Below the pieces are notes generated by a model that had not been told where the DNA came from, made no database searches, and was given only the letters and a program-made list of their open reading frames with translations. A program made the translations under genes and the position numbers. Positions 8,233 to 15,302 of a stretch of 64,000 bases of DNA are shown in pieces (within the stretch, counting starts at the first letter, position 1; each line of letters starts with the position of its first letter). This stretch comes from VRUE01 sp963704515 (GTDB lineage Bacteria > Actinomycetota > Thermoleophilia > Solirubrobacterales > 70-9), in the NCBI GenBank assembly GCA_963704515.1, contig OY969913.1, forward strand, positions 2,170,001 to 2,234,000. The letters are read 5' to 3'.

Positions 8233-9930
8233 CTAGCGTCGGCGGACGAGCCGCATGATCTGGTCCAGCTCCTCGATCCGCATCAGGCGCGCCAGCCCCA
8301 GGTAGACCAGCCCGCCGACGCCGAGTCCGACGCCGAGCGAGACGACCTGGCCGAGCAGGCCGTGGCCGAGGGCGCCGTCGAGGACGTCCCAGACGCCGTA
8401 CGAGACGGCCGCGAGCGCCGCCGCGGCGATCGTGATCTTGGCCCCGGTGGCGAACAGCCGGCCGAGCTCCAGCCCGCCGAACTCACGGCGCAGGATCACG
8501 GCCTGGGCGACCACGGCGGCGGTCGTGCCGATGCCGGTGCCGGCGACGATCCCGCCCGTGCCGAACGGCTTGTAGAGGACGAGCGCGCCGATCGCCGAGA
8601 CGACCAGGTCGAGCCCCGCCAGGCTGGTCGCCCGCCAGGGGCGCTGGAGGCTGAAGAAGGTCCGCGTCTGCAGCAGGTAGAGGCCGTTGGTGGGCAGCGA
8701 GAAGGCGAACCAGAAGAGCGCCGTGGCGACCAGGGTCGTCTGGGCGGCATTGAATTCCCCGCGCTGGTAGACGAGGCGGATCATCGGCACCGAGAGGACG
8801 AGGATCGCGGCGGCGGCCGGCACCAGGACGAAGAGGATCTGGCGCATGCCGTTGGCCATCGTCGCCCGCAGGTTCTCCATCTCCCCCCGCGAGGCGAAGC
8901 GGGCCAGGGTCGGGAAGAGCACCGTGGCGATCGCCACCGAGAAGATTCCCTGGGGCAGCTGGTAGAGGCGGAACGCCTTGTCGATCGCCGCCGGGGACTG
9001 GTCGCTGACCAGGCTGCCGAAGATGCTGTTGATCAGCATGTTGAAGTTGATCAGGCCGAGGCTGATCGTCACCGGCAGCATCAGCAGCAGCACGCGGCGC
9101 ACGTTCGGATTGCGCCACTCGAAGCTCCATTCGAACTTGAACGGCGTGTTGCGCAGGTCCCATGCGGGAATCAGCAGCTGGACCAAAGTGCCGACGAGGA
9201 TGCCGATCGCGTAGGCGTAGATCCGGTTCTGACCGTGGAAGGAGGGCGCCAGCGCGACGGTGACGACGATGATCGTCAGGTTCCAGAAGAGCGGCGAGAT
9301 CGCGAAGGCGCCGAAGCGGTCGTAGCTGTTGAGGATGCCAACGACGACGCCGCTGACCCCGAGCAGGATCAGGATCGGGAAAAGGACCTGCGAGAGGGTG
9401 ACGGTGAGGTCGAGGAGCTCGCTGTGACTGACGAAGCCGGGCGCGAAGAGCGGCATGATCACCGGGGCGAGGAGCACGAATAGCGCCGTTATCGCGCCGA
9501 GCACGAGGGTGATGAGGAGCAGCAAGGTCGAGGCGAGGCGGAATGCCTCGCGGTAGTTCTTCTTCTCCAGTTGCTCGGTGAAGATCGGCACGAAGGCCGG
9601 CTGCAGGGCCGCGTCGGCGAAGAGGGCGCGGACCAGGTTGGGCACCTGGAAGGCGATCGTGAAGGCCGACATCGGCCCGTAGACGCCGTAGTAGGAGGCG
9701 GCCACGACTTCCCGTCCCAGGCCGGCAATGCGCGAGGCGGCGGTCGCCGCGGAGAAGAACGCGGTGGAGCGGGCGATGCGACCCGCCTGGCGCCCGGGGG
9801 CCGGCTCGCCGCTCGGTTCCTCGCCCTGATCGAAGGCCTCGGCGGCGCGCACGGCAGCATCCTCGGCGAGCAGCTCCTCCTCGCGATCGGGTGTGTCGGG
9901 TGCCCTGGGGGTCTCCAAGCTCGGTCTCAA
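8233..9930 (-). CDS. murJ: Lipid II flippase MurJ (MviN family)
   Basis: Moves lipid-linked peptidoglycan precursor across the membrane. The protein has 565 residues with about 14 hydrophobic segments. The N-terminal TAFFSAATAASRIAGLGREV and PNLVRALFADAALQPAFVPI are characteristic of MviN/MurJ. A 60-residue acidic, hydrophilic N-terminal extension precedes the first helix, as in many actinobacterial homologues. The stop abuts the start of the downstream membrane protein. It is divergent from rpsT; the 57-base gap must hold both promoters. Confidence 0.93.
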   Translation of the reverse strand: MRPSLETPRAPDTPDREEELLAEDAAVRAAEAFDQGEEPSGEPAPGRQAGRIARSTAFFSAATAASRIAGLGREVVAASYYGVYGPMSAFTIAFQVPNLVRALFADAALQPAFVPIFTEQLEKKNYREAFRLASTLLLLITLVLGAITALFVLLAPVIMPLFAPGFVSHSELLDLTVTLSQVLFPILILLGVSGVVVGILNSYDRFGAFAISPLFWNLTIIVVTVALAPSFHGQNRIYAYAIGILVGTLVQLLIPAWDLRNTPFKFEWSFEWRNPNVRRVLLLMLPVTISLGLINFNMLINSIFGSLVSDQSPAAIDKAFRLYQLPQGIFSVAIATVLFPTLARFASRGEMENLRATMANGMRQILFVLVPAAAAILVLSVPMIRLVYQRGEFNAAQTTLVATALFWFAFSLPTNGLYLLQTRTFFSLQRPWRATSLAGLDLVVSAIGALVLYKPFGTGGIVAGTGIGTTAAVVAQAVILRREFGGLELGRLFATGAKITIAAAALAAVSYGVWDVLDGALGHGLLGQVVSLGVGLGVGGLVYLGLARLMRIEELDQIMRLVRRR

Positions 9931-9987
9931 TCGCTATAGTCGGCGGCCGCCCGGGGGGGCCTCGGCGCCCTCTCAGGCACACGACTC

Positions 9988-10260
9988 ATGGCCAACATAG
10001 CCTCACAGAAGAAGCGGATCCTACGCAGCGAGCGCGAGCGCACCGAGAACCGCCTGTTCACCAGCACGGTGAAGACCCACTTCCGCCGCCTCGAGGCCGC
10101 GGTCGCCGAGGGCGACGCGGGCAAGGTCGAGACCGAGCACAAGGCGCTCGTCTCGAAGGTCGACAAGGCGATCCAGAAGGGCGCGCTGCATAAGAACACC
10201 GGCGCCCGCAAGAAGTCCAGGGCTTCGCGGATCGCGGCCGGCGCCGCGGCCAAGAGCTAA
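9988..10260 (+). CDS. rpsT: 30S ribosomal protein S20
   Basis: A 90-residue basic protein starting MANIASQKKRILRSERERTE, the standard S20 N-terminus; it binds 16S rRNA in the 30S body. It is a lone plus-strand gene between murJ and holA. Its TAA overlaps the holA stop by 3 bases in convergent orientation, so no terminator separates the two transcripts. rpsT next to holA is a common arrangement. Confidence 0.97.
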   Translation: MANIASQKKRILRSERERTENRLFTSTVKTHFRRLEAAVAEGDAGKVETEHKALVSKVDKAIQKGALHKNTGARKKSRASRIAAGAAAKS

Positions 10261-11234
10261 GCCGAAGCCCCGGCCGCCCGGCGTAGCGCCAGCGTCAGCG
10301 CCAACTCGTCGCCGTAGTCCATCCCGCCCCGGCACCAGACCTCGAGGTCGGCGAGCGCCGTCGTCGCCTCGCGCAGCTGGTCGAGGCTCGTCCTGCCCAC
10401 TCGGGCGACGAGCTGCTTGGCGGCGTAGGGGTGCATCTTGAGGCTGGACTCGACCTGCTTGGGCGGGACGCCCTGCTCGAGCTGGGCGGCGGCGGCGCAG
10501 GCGCCGCGCAGGCGCGAGGCGAGGCCGTAGATCAACCCGGTGACGTTCTCACCCTGGGCGATCAGACGCTCGGCGATCGCCGCCGCCTTCGCCGCGTCGC
10601 GCTCGAGCAGAGCGTCGGAGAGCGTCCAGACCGCGGCCTCCGAAGTGTCGGCGATCATCGCCTCGAGGTCGGCGGCGCTCACCCGCCCCCCCTCCCCAGT
10701 CCACAGCGCCAGGCGCTCGAGCTCGTTGCGCAGGCGCACCGGGTTGGCGCCCATCCGGTCGACGAGGATGCGCGCCGCCGCCGGCTCCAGGACGAAGCCG
10801 AGTCGCTTTGCTTCGCCGACGAGGAGGCCCGGCATGTCGCGCGCCTTGGGCGCCTCGAACTCGTGCACCTCCCCCGCGCCGGCCTTTACCGCCTTCGCCA
10901 GCTTCGCCGGGGCCTTGGCGCGGGAGATCAGGACCACCGTCAGGTCGGGGGGCAGCTCGGCCAGCGCCGCGACGACCGCCTCCAGCTGCTTGTCGCGCCA
11001 ACGCTCGACCCCGTCGGCGAGCAGGTAGCGGCGCGACTCGGTCAGCGACATCGCCGGGATGGCGGCGAGCAGCGCCTCGTGGTCGGGCGCGCCCCTGCCC
11101 TCCGACGGCTCGAAGACCTCGAGAGCCGCGACACCGCCGTCGCCTTCGGCGCGGGCGCGCAGGCGGGAGCGGGTGGCGTCGATCTTTGCCTGGTCGGTGC
11201 CGGCGATCAGGTAGAGGGGGGCTAGGTCGGGCAT
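10257..11234 (-). CDS. holA: DNA polymerase III subunit delta
   Basis: Clamp-loader delta subunit, 325 residues. The N-terminus PLYLIAGTDQAKIDATRSRL, the LLADGVERWRDKQLEAVVAAL segment, VLISRAKAPAKLAKAV and the C-terminal YAAKQLVARVGRTSLDQLREA correspond to the HolA family AAA-like and collar domains. It opens the beta clamp. Upstream lies hairpin F, which separates it from the gene starting at 12155. Confidence 0.93.
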   Translation of the reverse strand: MPDLAPLYLIAGTDQAKIDATRSRLRARAEGDGGVAALEVFEPSEGRGAPDHEALLAAIPAMSLTESRRYLLADGVERWRDKQLEAVVAALAELPPDLTVVLISRAKAPAKLAKAVKAGAGEVHEFEAPKARDMPGLLVGEAKRLGFVLEPAAARILVDRMGANPVRLRNELERLALWTGEGGRVSAADLEAMIADTSEAAVWTLSDALLERDAAKAAAIAERLIAQGENVTGLIYGLASRLRGACAAAAQLEQGVPPKQVESSLKMHPYAAKQLVARVGRTSLDQLREATTALADLEVWCRGGMDYGDELALTLALRRAAGASA

Positions 11235-11276
11235 TCGGTCTGAGTTCGGGACGTGGCGGCGAGGCGCGGTCCGGGG

Positions 11277-11386
11277 GGTCCGTCCCGGCAGGGGTTCGGC
11301 TTAACTTTTCGGATGGAGAGACTGGGCTTTCGCCGCAGGCTCACGACCGAAAAGTACAAGACGCTCCACCCCTACCGGGACGGACC
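11277..11386. terminator. Long two-tier hairpin F after the Pro/His-rich gene
   Basis: Outer 19-base arms GGTCCGTCCCGGCAGGGGT (11277-11295) and ACCCCTACCGGGACGGACC (11368-11386) pair with one G-T. Inner 9-base arms ACTTTTCGG (11304-11312) and CCGAAAAGT (11347-11355) pair perfectly. It begins one base beyond the stop of the gene ending at 11388. It could be a terminator without a T tract, or another of the window's palindromic elements. Confidence 0.65.
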
Positions 11387-11387
11387 T

Positions 11388-12155
11388 TCAGCGATCGTGC
11401 CGGTAGCCCGTGCCGTGGCCAGAGTCGTGGCCGCCGTTGTCGCTGTGATCGTCGGACGAGGGGTCGGCGCTTGAGGGGGTGTAGCTCGGGGGGGCGGGCG
11501 GGGCGTGGGAATTGGTGCCGCCGTGGGAGGAGTCGTGGCCGTGGCCGGCCCAGGAGGGTGGGCCGTGGCCGTGGTTATCGCCTGAGCGACCGGGGGAGGT
11601 TTGTTCGGCTTGGCTGGCAATGGCAGGGGGTTCCGCCGGGGGAGATTCGGGTTCGGGCGTGGTCGCGACGGTCGTCGCCGGCGGCGTGTCTGCTGGGGCG
11701 GGCTGCTCTCCGGTGGTGGCGGGGTGGGAGGGCTTGGAGGTGGGCGGATGGGTCGCGTGCGGGTGATCGGTTGGTTCGTGGCCTTGGCCCGGGCTAGCCG
11801 GGTGCGGTTGAGCGGGCGGAGGGACGTAGGCGACGGCTGGGGTCGGCGTCGGCGCGGGGGCGGAGCGAGCGCGCTGGACGTGCGGGACCGATGCCCTCCC
11901 TGGGGCGGGCATGGCGATTGTCTGGTGGTGGACGAAGGGTGCCGGAGGGCGCTGGGGCAGTGGGCCGCTGGAGACGTCGGGCAGGCCCTGCTGGGATGCG
12001 AGGGCGACCAGGCCGAGGCCGACGGCCGCGGCCAGGCCGACGAGGCCGATGGTGCCGCTTCGGAGGCGCACCAGCATGCTGTTCCCGACCAGCTGCGATT
12101 CGCCGAGACGCCGAGAGAGCGCTTTTCCGAGCCTGGAGGCCACCACCACGTCCAT
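11388..12155 (-). CDS. Membrane-anchored Pro/His-rich protein, unknown function
   Basis: I do not recognise this protein. About 255 residues: a cytoplasmic N-terminus (VVVASRLGKALSRRLGESQ), one hydrophobic helix (TIGLVGLAAAVGLGLVALA), then a long low-complexity exterior rich in Pro, Ala, Thr and Ser that ends in a His/Asp/Gly-rich tail (GGHDSGHGTGYRHDR). The ATG at 12155 is preferred because the open frame above it reaches back into comEC. It follows comEC by 70 bases on the same strand. The His-rich end could bind metal; that is inference. Hairpin F follows the stop. Confidence 0.5.
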   Translation of the reverse strand: MDVVVASRLGKALSRRLGESQLVGNSMLVRLRSGTIGLVGLAAAVGLGLVALASQQGLPDVSSGPLPQRPPAPFVHHQTIAMPAPGRASVPHVQRARSAPAPTPTPAVAYVPPPAQPHPASPGQGHEPTDHPHATHPPTSKPSHPATTGEQPAPADTPPATTVATTPEPESPPAEPPAIASQAEQTSPGRSGDNHGHGPPSWAGHGHDSSHGGTNSHAPPAPPSYTPSSADPSSDDHSDNGGHDSGHGTGYRHDR

Positions 12156-12225
12156 CGGCCGCAGACCCGCAGAGTGGAAGGCCCCCGCCAGAGAACCCCA
12201 ATAGTGCCTCGACGATCCGTTGAGC

Positions 12226-14211
12226 TCAGGCACCGGTGTGGACGTCGACCGAGTGCCTGCCGACGTCCAGGACGATCGTTCCGTCTTCGTCGGTGCGCAG
12301 GGTGGGGACGTGGTGGGCGGACAGGGTGGCGAGCGTCTCCGCGGTGGGGTGGCCGTACGGGTTGCCGGCGCCAACCGAGATCACGGCCAGCTTCGGGTGG
12401 ATGCGGTCGAGCAGGGCACCGAGGCCGGCGTCCTCGCTGCCGTGGTGGGCGACCTTGAGCACATCGACGGGTCCGGGGTCAAGTGGGACGGCCTCGGCCT
12501 CGGCATCCGCCGTGAGCAGCATCGAGAAGTCGCGCCAGCGGGCGAGCAGGACCAGGGCCTGGGTATTGGGGTCGGCGCCTCCCAATGGCTCGGCGAGCAG
12601 CTCCTTCGGAGGCCAGAGGACTTCGAGGCGCAGACGACCCGAGCGCAGCGAGCCCCCGGCGGCGATGCGCACCGTGTCGGCACCGGCCGCCTCGGCCTCG
12701 CCGCGAAGGCGGCGACTGAGGCGCGCGTAGGCCAGGCGGGCGACCGGAAACCGCCCGAGCAGCTGCTCGATCCCACCCGCATGGTCCGACTGTTCGTGGG
12801 TGACGACGGCGACACCGAGCCCGCCCACGCCCGCGGCGCGCAGCTTGGCGGCGAGATCGTCCCCCGGCGGCCCGCCGTCGACCAGGATCGCGGCGGCATG
12901 CGCCGGCTGCAGCAGGATCGCGTCCCCCTGGCCGATGTCGAGGACGGAGACCCGCAGCCCGCGAACCGGCCCAGCGGCCTCCACCCCACCTTGTCCCGGC
13001 AACCAGACAAGCGCCACAACGGCAACCAGCGCCACGGCGCCACCGGCGAGCCCCCGCCTCCGCGACCGCCGGGCGTAACGCGCTGCGGATGAGATAGGCG
13101 AACTAGGCGTTACGCCCGCGCCGGGCTCGCGATCCTGACCCCCGGTGTAACGCGTTGCGGATGAGATAGACGAACAACGCGTTACGCCCCCGGGGTGCTG
13201 GGCGGGGACACGAGTTGCACGCACCTGGGCGAGGTGACGGCGGCGCAGGAGGACGGGCGTGGCGACCGTGCCCAAGGCGAGGGCCGCGTAGGAAGCGGCC
13301 AGGCCGCCCAGCCCAAGCCGCAGGTGGGCGTAGGCCCAGCCCGGGCGGCCGCACCAGGCGGCGACCTGGGCGATGTAGGCGAGCAGTGGGGCCTCGACCG
13401 TGTTGAGGAGCGCCACCGGGAAGTCCGGGACCTGGGCGCCCGCCGCGACGATCATCCCCAGCCACATCGCCGGCGCGACCGCCGGTAGGGCGAGCAGGTT
13501 GGCGATCAGGGTCGTGGTCGAGATGCCTTCGAAGTGGAAGGCGATCAGCGGCGCGGTGGCGAGCGTGGCGGCGACGGTCAGCGCGGCGCCCTCGGCAAGC
13601 GCCCCGCGCAGCCGGCCGCGGCCGAGCCGCGCGGCGATCGCCGCCCGCAGCGGTCGGGCCAGCGCCAGGATGCCGAGCACCGCGGCGAAGCTCAGCTGCC
13701 AACCGACGTCGGCGGCGATTCGCGGGTCGATCGCCAGGGTCACGACCGCCGCGACCGCCAATGCGTAGAGCCGTGAGGAGCGCCGGCCGGCGAGCGTCGC
13801 GAGGACGGTGAGGCCACCCATCACGGCGGCGCGCACGATCGAGGGACCGGCGCCGGCCAGCGGCACGTAGACGGCGATCAGGCCAAGCACCCAGACGAGC
13901 CGCGTTTTCAGCGGCATGCCGAGCGCCGCCAGCAGGGGCATCGCCAGCAGGGCGAGCAGGGCCACGTTCTGGCCACTGACCGCAAGCAGGTGCGCCAGTC
14001 CGGAGCGGCGGAAGTCTTCGACGGTCGCCGCGTCCACCGCTTCGTCCTCGCCGAGGACGAAGCCGCGAGCCAGAGCCGCCTCGCGGGAGGGCATGCCGCG
14101 GCCCAGCCCCGCCTCGGCCCGGCCGCGGATCTCGTCGCGGTGGGCGAGCGCCAGGGTCGCCACGACGACGACGCCGAGCACCGCGACCCGCGAAGGCGGC
14201 CCGGAGCGCAC
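12226..14211 (-). CDS. comEC: ComEC/Rec2 DNA-uptake channel, N-terminally short, hairpins in linker
   Basis: Inner-membrane channel for transforming DNA with a C-terminal metallo-beta-lactamase domain. The Competence domain is marked by SGLAHLLAVSGQNVALLALL and the nuclease-like domain by VSVLDIGQGDAILLQP, THEQSDHAGG and LKVAHHGSEDAG. At 661 residues it lacks the usual N-terminal helices and OB-fold: the Competence domain begins almost at once, and comEA abuts the start. The linker between the two domains contains two family B hairpins read in frame (13070-13118, 13140-13194), giving GGVTRCSSISSATRYTGG and GVTPSSPISSAARYARR. Confidence 0.9.
   Translation of the reverse strand: MRSGPPSRVAVLGVVVVATLALAHRDEIRGRAEAGLGRGMPSREAALARGFVLGEDEAVDAATVEDFRRSGLAHLLAVSGQNVALLALLAMPLLAALGMPLKTRLVWVLGLIAVYVPLAGAGPSIVRAAVMGGLTVLATLAGRRSSRLYALAVAAVVTLAIDPRIAADVGWQLSFAAVLGILALARPLRAAIAARLGRGRLRGALAEGAALTVAATLATAPLIAFHFEGISTTTLIANLLALPAVAPAMWLGMIVAAGAQVPDFPVALLNTVEAPLLAYIAQVAAWCGRPGWAYAHLRLGLGGLAASYAALALGTVATPVLLRRRHLAQVRATRVPAQHPGGVTRCSSISSATRYTGGQDREPGAGVTPSSPISSAARYARRSRRRGLAGGAVALVAVVALVWLPGQGGVEAAGPVRGLRVSVLDIGQGDAILLQPAHAAAILVDGGPPGDDLAAKLRAAGVGGLGVAVVTHEQSDHAGGIEQLLGRFPVARLAYARLSRRLRGEAEAAGADTVRIAAGGSLRSGRLRLEVLWPPKELLAEPLGGADPNTQALVLLARWRDFSMLLTADAEAEAVPLDPGPVDVLKVAHHGSEDAGLGALLDRIHPKLAVISVGAGNPYGHPTAETLATLSAHHVPTLRTDEDGTIVLDVGRHSVDVHTGA
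13070..13118. repeat. Hairpin element family B, copy 1 (comEC linker)
   Basis: Arms CGGGCGTAACGC (13070-13081) and GCGTTACGCCCG (13107-13118) are perfectly complementary around a centre containing GCGGATGAGATAGGCGAACTA. It is the first of two tandem copies in comEC; the centre is nearly identical to copy 2. Confidence 0.85.
13140..13194. repeat. Hairpin element family B, copy 2 (comEC linker)
   Basis: Stem GTAACGCGTTG / CAACGCGTTAC plus outer CCCCGG/CCGGGG with unequal spacing, around CGGATGAGATAGACGAA. It lies 21 bases from copy 1. Changes in the stem relative to copy 1 are matched on the other side. Confidence 0.85.
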
Positions 14212-14217
14212 GCCGCC

Positions 14218-14808
14218 TCAGGGCTGCAGCCGGGCCCGCAGCGACTCCATCGTCGCCGGCCCGATCCCGCTCACCTGGTCGAGCTGGTCGACCGAGGAGA
14301 GGCCGCCATGTTCTTCGCGGAAGTCGATGATGTCCTGCGCGGTCACCGGCCCGATCCCGTCGATCGTGTCGAGCTGCTCGACGGTCGCCGTGCCGAGGCT
14401 GATCGGCCCTTCTTCGCTCGTCGCCCCCGCGGTCGCGACCGGCGCCCCGCCGGGACCCTTCTTCGGCACCACCACCTGCTGGCCGTCGGCGAGCCGCGCG
14501 GCGAGGTTGATCGCTTCCAGCTGCGCGGCGCCGGTCGCCCCGCCCGCCCGGTCGACCGCGTCCTTTACCCGTGCGCCGCTCGGCAGCCGGTAGACCCCGG
14601 GCCGCGCCACCGCCCCGGTGACGTCGACCACCACGTCACCCGAACCACCGGTGCTGACGCTGATCGGGCCGCCGCCCCCGCCCGAGGAGAACGAGTCCGC
14701 GCCTTCGCCGCTGCTCCCCTCAGCCCGTATCGCCCGTGCGCCGAGCAGCAGCAGCACGACGGCGAGGGCGCCGTAGACGGCAATCTGCGATCTGCTCAGC
14801 TCGGGCAT
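14218..14808 (-). CDS. comEA: Competence protein ComEA, DNA receptor
   Basis: Surface DNA-binding protein that delivers DNA to ComEC. One N-terminal transmembrane helix (AVYGALAVVLLLLGARAI), a Gly/Ser-rich spacer, an SLBB-type domain (VDVTGAVARPGVYRLPSGA), then tandem helix-hairpin-helix motifs (LDTIDGIGPVTAQDIIDF and LDQVSGIGPATMESLRARL). The Met at 14808 (PELSRSQIAVYG) is preferred over 14856. The comEC start follows 6 bases after the stop, so the pair is an operon. Confidence 0.9.
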   Translation of the reverse strand: MPELSRSQIAVYGALAVVLLLLGARAIRAEGSSGEGADSFSSGGGGGPISVSTGGSGDVVVDVTGAVARPGVYRLPSGARVKDAVDRAGGATGAAQLEAINLAARLADGQQVVVPKKGPGGAPVATAGATSEEGPISLGTATVEQLDTIDGIGPVTAQDIIDFREEHGGLSSVDQLDQVSGIGPATMESLRARLQP

Positions 14809-14865
14809 GGCCCGAACCGTGACCGATCGCGGCGCGCGCGTGGCGCGCAGAATCAAACAATTCGG

Positions 14866-15261
14866 TTACAGATCTTCGTCGTCATAGCCCGCGACCTCCG
14901 CGAGCTGATCCGAGTACAGCTCCGAGGCGGCGACGGGCGGCGACTGGACCGAGATACAGGCGAGCTCGGCGTCGTTGGCGTTGGCGATCGAGTGGTCGGT
15001 CGCCGGCGGCACGAGGATCAGGTCGCCCTCGGCCACCTGCTGGGTATCGCCCGCCACCGACATCGTGCCGGCGCCGCGCACCACCACGTAGGCCTGCTCG
15101 GCCTCCTCGTGCGAGCGCAGTGTCTGCTCGGCGCCGGAGGGCAGCTCGAGCCAGGTGACGGAGAGGTTGCGCGAGCCGAGTTCGCCCGCGTCCATCAGCA
15201 CGTGGGTGCGCAGCCGGTGCCACTCCTCGACGGGGGCTTCGGTGAGTCTTCTGACCAGCAC
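14866..15261 (-). CDS. Single-domain cupin protein
   Basis: A 131-residue small beta-barrel with cupin motif 1-like LRSHEEAEQAYVVVRGAGTM and motif 2-like GDLILVPPATDHSIANA, which carry likely metal-ligand His/Glu residues. GTG at 15261 is chosen (VLVRRLTEAPVEEWHRL); the frame is open upstream only because it runs through leuS. Small cupins of this kind are often sensors or sugar/phenolic-modifying enzymes; no substrate can be inferred. It sits 42 bases after the leuS stop and may be co-transcribed with it. Confidence 0.75.
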   Translation of the reverse strand: MLVRRLTEAPVEEWHRLRTHVLMDAGELGSRNLSVTWLELPSGAEQTLRSHEEAEQAYVVVRGAGTMSVAGDTQQVAEGDLILVPPATDHSIANANDAELACISVQSPPVAASELYSDQLAEVAGYDDEDL

Positions 15262-15302
15262 GCGCGCTTTGTACCAGATAAATCGACCAGAATCGCTGCG
15301 AC

